A stretch of DNA of 5,292 nucleotides from Flavobacteriales bacterium (GTDB taxonomy: Bacteria > Bacteroidota > Bacteroidia > Flavobacteriales_D > Crocinitomicaceae), in NCBI GenBank assembly GCA_018665005.1, contig JABJEE010000215.1, positions 1 to 5,292 of the forward strand. The letters run 5' to 3'. The notes beneath the pieces were generated by a model. That model was not told the origin of the DNA, searched no databases, and saw nothing but the letters and a program-made list of their open reading frames with translations. Both the position numbers and the translations under genes were made by a program. Shown here piece after piece: positions 1 through 5,292 of this stretch. Numbering within the stretch: position 1 is the stretch's first letter; each line of letters starts with the position of its first letter.

Positions 1-1281
1 AGGTGACAATGTAAGCTCACCGATTGTATGTAATAGGTAGAAAAACACCATGAATATTGCAGGTATCATTCCCGCAGAGGCAGAAGGTCCACCAAGATTC
101 AAAGCTAAAAATCCTAAACCTAAAAGCACCAAACCAAACCCAAATTTATATGGGGCAGCTGGTTCCTTATTCATGTTTGATAGCTTAATCCACAACCATG
201 AAAATATGGGTGCAAATATCATGATAAAGAAAGGGTTGAAGGATTGAAAGAAGGTCGTTTTTATCTCAAATCCAAATAAAGTACGGTCTACATTACGCGC
301 TGTAAATAAACTTAATGCCGAACCCGCCAATTCAAAGAAGGTCCAAAATACAGTTGTAAAAAATAATAAGACTGCAATAACCCAAATTCTTTGTTTAGCG
401 ACCTTTTCCATTTTACTGGCTTCGTACAATAGGTATCCTATAACCATGGTGGCTAGAATCACTAAGATCAAGTCTACAATGTCATTGTAAACAATCAACG
501 TAGAGGCCAATACAATCATTATTACAGTTGCAACAACTGGAAATAATTTATTCGATATGCCTGGTATAATGGGTTTTTCCATTACCACGTCAGGTCCCAT
601 ACCTACGTCATTATAAACACCTTGTTTTTGTCCCCAAAGGAATACAAGATAACCTACAGCCATTCCAACACCGGCTGCAAGGAAACCATATTGCCAGCCT
701 TCATTTTCACCAATTGCACCACAGGTTAGTGGAGCAAGAAATGCTCCCATATTGATTCCCATGTAAAATAAGGTAAAAGCTCCATCTCTTCTTTTATCTC
801 CTTCTTCATAGAATCGTCCGATCATACTGGAAATGTTTGGTTTGAAAAAACCATTTCCAACAACCAATACGGCTAATCCAATATAGAACATGGTTTCATT
901 TTCATTTCCTCCAAGGAATAAGGTGAATTGACCAATAGCCATCAAAATAGCACCCCAAACAATGGCTTTTCTAAATCCAACCAATTTGTCAGCAAAGAAT
1001 CCTCCAACGAGAGGTGTGAGGTAAACCAAGGCACCATATGCACCATAGATCCCATATGCTTTTGCGTCATCAAACGCAAAACCTCCATCCATGATATCCG
1101 CAGTCATGTATAAAATGAGTAGCGCACGCATACCGTAGTAGCTAAAGCGCTCCCATAGTTCAACCATAAATAGGGTGAATAAAGCTTTTGGATGTATTTT
1201 TCGGTTTGAAAAGATTACAAAACCTACCCAAGCTGCAACTCCAACCCAAGCCCATAACATTAATTGATAATCCGGATTCAT
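1..1281 (-). CDS. POT/PTR family proton-coupled oligopeptide transporter (C-terminus cut off by window edge)
   Basis: Inner-membrane symporter of the major facilitator superfamily that takes up di- and tripeptides with protons. The frame is open from the ATG at 1281 to the left edge, giving 427 residues; known POTs run to roughly 450-550, so the last helices are missing. Seen: the POT signature ExxERFxYY as ELWERFSYY (41-49) in helix 1; the PTR2 motif region GNGFFKPNISSMIGRFY (142-158) with the conserved Lys147; FWTFFELAGS (312-321) in helix 7, with Glu317; and GELTLSP (421-427), the helix 10 motif, at the edge. Hydrophobic residues about 247-286 fit the extra HA/HB helix pair of bacterial POTs. 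The ATG is the first possible start, since an in-frame TAA lies two codons upstream. Oddity: a further hydrophobic stretch (about 8-25) precedes helix 1. Family assignment is firm; substrate range is inferred from the family. Confidence 0.95.
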   Translation of the reverse strand, partial: MNPDYQLMLWAWVGVAAWVGFVIFSNRKIHPKALFTLFMVELWERFSYYGMRALLILYMTADIMDGGFAFDDAKAYGIYGAYGALVYLTPLVGGFFADKLVGFRKAIVWGAILMAIGQFTLFLGGNENETMFYIGLAVLVVGNGFFKPNISSMIGRFYEEGDKRRDGAFTLFYMGINMGAFLAPLTCGAIGENEGWQYGFLAAGVGMAVGYLVFLWGQKQGVYNDVGMGPDVVMEKPIIPGISNKLFPVVATVIMIVLASTLIVYNDIVDLILVILATMVIGYLLYEASKMEKVAKQRIWVIAVLLFFTTVFWTFFELAGSALSLFTARNVDRTLFGFEIKTTFFQSFNPFFIMIFAPIFSWLWIKLSNMNKEPAAPYKFGFGLVLLGLGFLALNLGGPSASAGMIPAIFMVFFYLLHTIGELTLSP

Positions 1282-1384
1282 TATTTATTTTTTAAGATTA
1301 AGGCTCGAATTTACTAAAAAAAAGTCGCTTAACATATAAATCTGAGAATAGTTCAAGCCAAATGAGATTGTGAAAAAAAATACT

Positions 1385-1392
1385 GATATTTG
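1385..1392 (+). promoter_or_regulatory. weak candidate -7 element for the secreted-protein gene
   Basis: GATATTTG matches the Bacteroidota -7 consensus TAnnTTTG at five of six fixed positions. The nearest upstream TTG (1368-1370) leaves only 14 bases of spacer, shorter than the usual 19 or so, so the -33 box is unsupported. If it is real, transcription would start near 1396-1398 and leave a leader of about 60 bases. In AT-rich DNA such a match may be chance. Confidence 0.25.
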
Positions 1393-1440
1393 TAAATCGA
1401 GTAAAATTCTTTTCAAACTAGAAGAGATATCGAAAATTCT

Positions 1441-1455
1441 AAAACAAAACAAAAC
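1441..1455 (+). repeat. (AAAAC)3 short tandem repeat in the translation leader
   Basis: Three exact copies of AAAAC end three bases before the ATG at 1459. A-rich, unstructured leaders immediately upstream of the start are typical of Bacteroidota, where they help initiation in place of a Shine-Dalgarno sequence. The repeat therefore marks the start codon and is probably a translation-enhancing leader. Copy-number slippage would change leader length only, not reading frame. Confidence 0.6.
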
Positions 1456-1458
1456 ACA

Positions 1459-3501
1459 ATGAAAAAATCTATTTTATTTTTAATGTCAGTGGTCGCATCG
1501 AGTACCCTATTCGCTCAAACCTTTTCTGATGATTTTGAGTCTTATTCGGCAGGATCGTATTTAGGTACAAGTTCAGTTGATTGGACGACTTGGAGTGGGA
1601 CAGAAGGAGGCGCAGAGGATGTAACTATTACCAATAATAACGCAAGTAGTGGTAATCAATCCATATATTTTTCATCAACTGCAGCCAATGGTGGGCCAGC
1701 TGATGTTGTACTTCCGTTTGATCAAGTATATAACTCTGGAAACTTTTCCTTTGAGGCTAATTTTTTCGTTGAAGCGGGAAAGGGAGCTTATTTTAATCTT
1801 CAGGGAACTTTAGTTGTCGCGCAAGTATGGGCATTAGATTGTTACATGCTACAGGATGGAACACTTAAGCTGTCTAATCAAGGAACGCCATATATTAATG
1901 CCAATTATCCAAGTGCCCAATGGTTCAATCTTCGTGTTGAAATGGATTTGACCTCTAATGTTTGGGAGCTTTTTATTGACAACGTTTCTCAAGGTACATT
2001 TTCGAACCCTACGGGTCAAATAGGTATCCTAGATTTATATCCAGTAAATCCTGCTGGTCAAGGAGGAAATGGCGTATCAGGTTTTTATGTTGATGATATT
2101 AGCTATACGCACCTACCTGCGAATTTACCTGGGTTAAATGGCGGTGTGTCATTTATTAATCAAATTTCCGGAATTGCTGGTTTAAGTTACGATGTGGTTG
2201 CTACCTCAAGAAATTTAGGTGTATTAGATATCAATTCTTTTGATTTAACTTATAATTATAATGGTGTAGATGTTACCGAAAGTATAACGGGCCTTAACCT
2301 GGTTTCTCTCGATACTTATGAGCATACATTTGCTACTCAGTTGACGCCTATTTTAGGAAACAATGATTTGACGGTTACCATTTCAAATGTGAATGGGGGG
2401 CTAGATGATGACCCAACAGATGATTCTAAAGTGATCAGTATAGACCCAATTGTTCCTGCATCCGGTAAAATTGTTGTTGGTGAAGAAGCGACAGGAACAT
2501 GGTGTCAATGGTGTCCGAGAGGTGCGGTTTACATGGATCTTTTTCAAGAAGAATATTCTGATTATTGGATTGGTATCGCAGTGCACAACGCCGATCCTAT
2601 GACCGATGTTGTTTATGATGCAGGAATTGGAACATTAATTGGTGGTTACCCAAGTGCAGTGGTTGACAGAGGACCTGATGTAGATCCTTCTGCAATGAAT
2701 GCTGATTTTTTAGAAAGGTTGCAAACTACACCTGCAGGGACGGTTGTAAATGGAGCAACTTGGGATCCGAGTACAAGAATTTTAGAGGTTTCTGTAAACA
2801 CAACTTTTTCTCAAAATGCAACAAACAATTATAAAGTAGCATGTGTACTTACTGAAGACGATGTAACAGGAACATCTTCCGGTTATAATCAATCGAATGC
2901 ATATGCAGGAGGAGGAAATGGAGTTATGGGAGGATATGAGATCTTACCTAATCCGGTTCCTGCGGCACAAATGAAGTACGATCATGTTGCACGATTCATT
3001 TCTCCAAGCTTTGAAGGTTCGTCAGCTGCTTTTCCAGCAGTTATTAATTCAGGAGAGAGTCACATTTCAAATTTTTCATTCACATTGCCTGCAGATTGGG
3101 ATGCTGATAACATGCATATTGTTGGAATGCTTATAGATCCGTCAGGTCGTATTGACAATGCAGGCTCAGCTACAATTTCTGAGGCAGTTGCTAATGGATT
3201 TGAGAATGGACCGAATTTAGGAATAGCCGAATCGTTGGGTTATAATGTTGATGACAAATTGAAAATATATCCAAACCCTGCATCTGATGTCTTAAATGTA
3301 AGCATCATTTCACCAGACGCTGAGCTTAATGTGATTTCTGTTTATAACCATGCGGGTCAGTTGATCAATCAATTTGATATCAGTGTTTCAAATGGAGCAT
3401 GGAAATTTGAGCTAGATCTTTCAAAATATGCAAAGGGACTATATTCAATTGAGTACAGAAATACAAATGCTACATTGATTAAAAAATTCGTAGTTCAATA
3501 G
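1459..3501 (+). CDS. secreted T9SS cargo protein with LamG-like and Omp28-type thioredoxin-fold (CxxC) domains
   Basis: 680-residue exported protein; its exact role is not known. Visible parts: a Sec signal peptide (1 to about 19 or 20, MKK then a hydrophobic core ending LFAQ); a LamG/concanavalin-like beta-sandwich (about 22-218, from DDFESYSAGS to FYVDDISY), often a carbohydrate- or protein-binding fold; a beta-rich linker domain (about 222-332) ending in an acidic cluster, DDDPTDDS; a thioredoxin-like region of the Omp28-related kind (about 336-430) with WCQWCPRG (Cys349, Cys352) and GYPS carrying the likely cis-Pro398; a following beta domain (about 430-580) with YDHVARFI (507-514); and a T9SS type A sorting domain (about 600-680) starting KIYPNPASD and ending GLYSIEY...KKFVVQ. 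The tail predicts outer-membrane passage, cleavage and surface attachment or release. The mature protein has only four Cys (128, 349, 352, 462). The ATG is the first after an in-frame TAA at 1402. A redox or binding role is inference. Confidence 0.93.
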   Translation: MKKSILFLMSVVASSTLFAQTFSDDFESYSAGSYLGTSSVDWTTWSGTEGGAEDVTITNNNASSGNQSIYFSSTAANGGPADVVLPFDQVYNSGNFSFEANFFVEAGKGAYFNLQGTLVVAQVWALDCYMLQDGTLKLSNQGTPYINANYPSAQWFNLRVEMDLTSNVWELFIDNVSQGTFSNPTGQIGILDLYPVNPAGQGGNGVSGFYVDDISYTHLPANLPGLNGGVSFINQISGIAGLSYDVVATSRNLGVLDINSFDLTYNYNGVDVTESITGLNLVSLDTYEHTFATQLTPILGNNDLTVTISNVNGGLDDDPTDDSKVISIDPIVPASGKIVVGEEATGTWCQWCPRGAVYMDLFQEEYSDYWIGIAVHNADPMTDVVYDAGIGTLIGGYPSAVVDRGPDVDPSAMNADFLERLQTTPAGTVVNGATWDPSTRILEVSVNTTFSQNATNNYKVACVLTEDDVTGTSSGYNQSNAYAGGGNGVMGGYEILPNPVPAAQMKYDHVARFISPSFEGSSAAFPAVINSGESHISNFSFTLPADWDADNMHIVGMLIDPSGRIDNAGSATISEAVANGFENGPNLGIAESLGYNVDDKLKIYPNPASDVLNVSIISPDAELNVISVYNHAGQLINQFDISVSNGAWKFELDLSKYAKGLYSIEYRNTNATLIKKFVVQ

Positions 3502-3519
3502 AACAGAAGAATAGAAATT

Positions 3520-3544
3520 AAAAGCCACTTCGGTGGCTTTTTTT
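3520..3544. terminator. bidirectional Rho-independent terminator with C(UUCG)G tetraloop
   Basis: The perfect stem GCCAC (3524-3528) / GTGGC (3533-3537) encloses TTCG and is followed by seven T (3538-3544). Flanking AAAA/TTTT extends the pairing to nine base pairs. On plus the loop is UUCG closed by C-G, the exceptionally stable tetraloop. It lies 19 bases past the stop of the secreted-protein gene. On minus it directly follows, and by two bases overlaps, the stop of purK, with a less perfect U-rich tail (TTTTAATTT), so one hairpin probably ends both convergent transcripts. Confidence 0.9.
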
Positions 3545-4679
3545 ATGCTGTAATTTGAATGATGTCTTTGATTTTTTCAGCGGTTTCTTTTACTTCTTTT
3601 AGGGTTTTTCCGGTAATCGTTACATGTCCCATTTTTCTGAAGGGTTTGGTTTGTTCTTTACCGTAGAGATGAGGGAAAACATTATCGTGGTCAAGTAAAT
3701 CAGAAAGACCTCCATATATAGCGGTGCCCGTATGTCCTTTCTCGCCGAGAAGATTGATCATGGCACCTGGTTGGATCAAAGCTGTGCTTCCAAGAGGTAA
3801 GCTTAAGATCGCTCTTAAATGTTGAGCAAATTGAGAGGTCTCGCAACACTCTATAGTATGATGACCGCTGTTATGTGGTCTAGGCGCAATTTCATTCACT
3901 AGAATGTCACCCGATTTTGTAAGGAACATCTCGACGGCAAGTATCCCAACCATATCGATTTTTTCAATCAGATCAGCTGCGATTTCTTTTGCCTTGTTTT
4001 CGATTTCTTGTGATATTTCTGCAGGTGAGAATAAAAACTCAACCAAATGAGCTTCTGGATTAAATTCGCACTCCACAGAAGGAAAAGTACTGATCTGACC
4101 TTTGTCATTCCTTGCTACAATAATTGAAATTTCTTTTTCAAAATCAATAAGATTTTCAATAAGGTGAGGAGCATCGAATGAAGATTTGGCATCTTTAAGT
4201 ATTTGAACCCCCTTGCCATCGTATCCTCCTGTTCTTAATTTTTGAACAGCAGGTAATTCAATTGAGGCATTCATCAATTCTTGTGCTGAGTCAAATATTA
4301 CAAAAGGGGATGTTGGGATGCCATTTTTTTTGTAAAACTGTTTTTGTGTACCCTTATCTTTTATTATTTTTAAAACATGAGGTTGAGGGTACACCTGAAC
4401 TCCACTTTTCTCAAGCATCTCGAGTGCTTCAATATTTACGTTTTCAATTTCTACAGTAATCAAGTTTTTGTCCTTACCAAATTCCATTACGGCATCAAAG
4501 TCTGTAATTGCTGCGCAGGTAAAGGTTTGAGCAATTGATGCACAAGGCGCGTTTTGATCAGGATCCATGATGTGGATATGAAGATTTAGGTTAATGGCCT
4601 CTTGAATCAACATTCTTCCAAGTTGACCTCCTCCTAGAACTCCGATTTTAAATTCCTTACTGTTCCAGTTTTTATTCAT
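3543..4679 (-). CDS. purK: N5-carboxyaminoimidazole ribonucleotide synthase (PurK), ATP-grasp enzyme
   Basis: Cytosolic enzyme of de novo purine synthesis that converts 5-aminoimidazole ribonucleotide, bicarbonate and ATP to N5-CAIR, the substrate of PurE. At 378 residues it is full length (family about 350-385). Seen: the N-terminal pre-ATP-grasp motif GVLGGGQLGRML (13-24); the ATP-grasp glycine loop RTGGYDGKG (149-157); the metal/ATP-binding residues Glu250 in AVEMFL and NEIAPRPHNSGHHTIE (262-277); SQFAQHLRAI (282-291); and the C-terminal RKMGHVT (348-354). The ATG at 4679 is the first possible start after an in-frame TAG 18 bases upstream. It runs convergent with the secreted-protein gene and divergent from hpt. 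purE, often beside purK, is not adjacent on either side, so it must lie elsewhere. A perfect -7 type element ends four bases before the ATG. Confidence 0.97.
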   Translation of the reverse strand: MNKNWNSKEFKIGVLGGGQLGRMLIQEAINLNLHIHIMDPDQNAPCASIAQTFTCAAITDFDAVMEFGKDKNLITVEIENVNIEALEMLEKSGVQVYPQPHVLKIIKDKGTQKQFYKKNGIPTSPFVIFDSAQELMNASIELPAVQKLRTGGYDGKGVQILKDAKSSFDAPHLIENLIDFEKEISIIVARNDKGQISTFPSVECEFNPEAHLVEFLFSPAEISQEIENKAKEIAADLIEKIDMVGILAVEMFLTKSGDILVNEIAPRPHNSGHHTIECCETSQFAQHLRAILSLPLGSTALIQPGAMINLLGEKGHTGTAIYGGLSDLLDHDNVFPHLYGKEQTKPFRKMGHVTITGKTLKEVKETAEKIKDIIQITA

Positions 4680-4683
4680 AAAA

Positions 4684-4691
4684 CAAAGATA
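4684..4691 (-). promoter_or_regulatory. candidate -7 promoter element for purK
   Basis: On the minus strand this reads TATCTTTG, a perfect match to the Bacteroidota -7 consensus TAnnTTTG. It ends only four bases before the purK ATG, so transcription would start at or within a few bases of the start codon, giving a leaderless mRNA. A good -33 TTG is not seen at the usual spacing; the nearest is ATG with a 21-base spacer. No Shine-Dalgarno motif could fit in between. Confidence 0.5.
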
Positions 4692-4732
4692 CAGCTATCA
4701 AACTTATATTTTCATCTTAGTGGTTAAAATCG

Positions 4733-4740
4733 TACATTTG
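4733..4740 (+). promoter_or_regulatory. candidate -7 promoter element for hpt
   Basis: TACATTTG is a perfect TAnnTTTG match. A TTC at 4711-4713, one base off the -33 TTG, sits 19 bases upstream, the expected spacing. The element ends eight bases before the hpt ATG, so the transcript should begin only a few bases upstream of the start codon, leaving no room for a ribosome binding site. The opposing purK element lies about 40 bases away in the same 69-base spacer. Confidence 0.55.
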
Positions 4741-4748
4741 CATCCTAA

Positions 4749-5288
4749 ATGAGTAAAGAAATTCATCTTATTGACAAAGATTTTGTGCCTTACATCAGCG
4801 AGGAAAAAATACTGTCACGTGTAAAAGTCTTGAGCAGTCAGATTAGAGCAGATTATGGATCAAATAATGTATTGTTCTTATCAGTACTAAATGGTTCATT
4901 TATGTTCACCTCCGACTTAATGAAAAGTATGAATGGAGAGGTTGAGCTCTCTTTTATTAAATTATCTTCCTATGAGGGCACCTCAACGTCGGGTAAAGTG
5001 CATGAACTTATTGGTTTAAATCAAAATATTCAAGGTCGACATATTGTGATTTTGGAAGATATTGTTGATACTGGCCTGACCGTTCAACGTGTAATCACCA
5101 TGTTACAAATGCAAAACCCTCTGTCAATAGAGGTTTGCACACTGTTATATAAACCAGAGGCATTTAAGGGAGATACAGCTCCAAAATATTTTGGATTCAA
5201 AATTCCTAATAAATTTGTTGTTGGATATGGCTTGGATTATGACCAGCTTGGAAGAAATTTTAATGAAATTTATCAATTAAAGGATTAA
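4749..5288 (+). CDS. hpt: hypoxanthine phosphoribosyltransferase (purine salvage)
   Basis: Cytosolic enzyme that joins hypoxanthine (often also guanine) to PRPP, giving IMP or GMP and pyrophosphate. It has 179 residues, the usual length for bacterial HPRT. Seen: LNGSFMFTSDL (47-57), the loop that contacts pyrophosphate; SSYEGTSTSG (73-82), the flexible active-site loop; the PRPP-binding motif VILEDIVDTGLT (100-111) with acidic Glu103, Asp104 and Asp107; LLYKPE (132-137); and FVVGYGLDYDQLGRN (156-170) of the purine-binding end. The start is fixed by a TAA directly upstream in frame. Only four bases follow the stop, so any downstream partner is unseen; in many Bacteroidota adk and obgE lie nearby, which is family knowledge, not seen here. 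It diverges from purK. Xanthine preference cannot be excluded from sequence alone. Confidence 0.96.
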   Translation: MSKEIHLIDKDFVPYISEEKILSRVKVLSSQIRADYGSNNVLFLSVLNGSFMFTSDLMKSMNGEVELSFIKLSSYEGTSTSGKVHELIGLNQNIQGRHIVILEDIVDTGLTVQRVITMLQMQNPLSIEVCTLLYKPEAFKGDTAPKYFGFKIPNKFVVGYGLDYDQLGRNFNEIYQLKD

Positions 5289-5292
5289 TAAT

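Larger units (their letters stand above)
1282..1458. other. divergent intergenic spacer between the peptide transporter and the secreted-protein gene
   Basis: This 177-base AT-rich stretch must hold the 5' signals of both flanking genes. It contains two runs of eight A (1316-1323 and 1373-1380) and an (AAAAC)3 leader next to the right-hand gene. I see no RNA gene, convincing small ORF, strong inverted repeat or perfect TAnnTTTG element. One-mismatch matches to that consensus exist on both strands, for example GATATTTG at 1385-1392 on plus, and TAAATTCG on minus about 25 bases before the transporter start. No Shine-Dalgarno motif precedes either start, as is common in Bacteroidota. Confidence 0.7.

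Noticed and set aside
50..247. 65-codon plus-strand ORF at the left edge
   Set aside because: It lies wholly antisense to the POT transporter, whose minus-strand frame has clear family motifs; the plus-strand product has no recognisable features.
928..1113. 61-codon plus-strand ORF
   Set aside because: Antisense shadow of the region encoding transporter helices 1-3; no domain, leader or promoter supports it.
1282..1458. possible riboswitch or small RNA in the divergent spacer
   Set aside because: No conserved riboswitch core, terminator hairpin or extended base-pairing could be recognised; the stretch is mostly A-rich leader and weak promoter-like sequence.
2401..2586. 61-codon minus-strand ORF
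   Set aside because: It lies inside the secreted-protein gene opposite the CxxC region; the sense frame is convincingly coding and the antisense product is unremarkable.
4262..4459. 65-codon plus-strand ORF
   Set aside because: Antisense to the N-terminal half of purK, whose frame is intact and full length.
3543..5288. purK and hpt as part of a new gene system
   Set aside because: Both are full-length, canonical housekeeping purine enzymes in a plausible Bacteroidota arrangement; only their promoter layout is unusual.

Overview
The window looks like ordinary chromosome from a Bacteroidota bacterium, most likely a marine or freshwater member of the Flavobacteriales. Four things point there: AT-rich sequence; A-rich leaders with no Shine-Dalgarno motif; perfect matches to the Bacteroidota -7 promoter consensus TAnnTTTG; and a secreted protein ending in a type IX secretion system (T9SS) sorting domain, a system largely confined to this phylum. 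The lineage call is inference from these traits.

Layout, left to right. Positions 1-1281 (minus strand) hold most of a proton-coupled peptide transporter of the POT/PTR family; its C-terminus lies beyond the left edge. A 177-base divergent spacer (1282-1458) follows. Positions 1459-3501 (plus) encode a 680-residue secreted protein with a signal peptide, an N-terminal LamG-like beta-sandwich, an Omp28-type thioredoxin-fold region with a CxxC motif, and a T9SS type A sorting tail. A strong hairpin with a C(UUCG)G loop at 3520-3544 separates it from the convergent purK (3543-4679, minus), an enzyme of de novo purine synthesis. A 69-base divergent spacer (4680-4748) carries a -7 type element for each direction. 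Positions 4749-5288 (plus) encode hypoxanthine phosphoribosyltransferase, a purine salvage enzyme.

The clearest functional grouping is purK and hpt: two routes to purine nucleotides transcribed away from each other from one short spacer, both apparently with leaderless or nearly leaderless mRNAs. The transporter and the secreted protein are each probably transcribed alone, and no functional link between them is visible.

I found no RNA genes, mobile elements, CRISPR arrays, broken genes or obvious new system. The items most worth a second look are the domain combination of the T9SS cargo protein, the extra N-terminal hydrophobic segment of the peptide transporter, and the leaderless divergent promoter pair.
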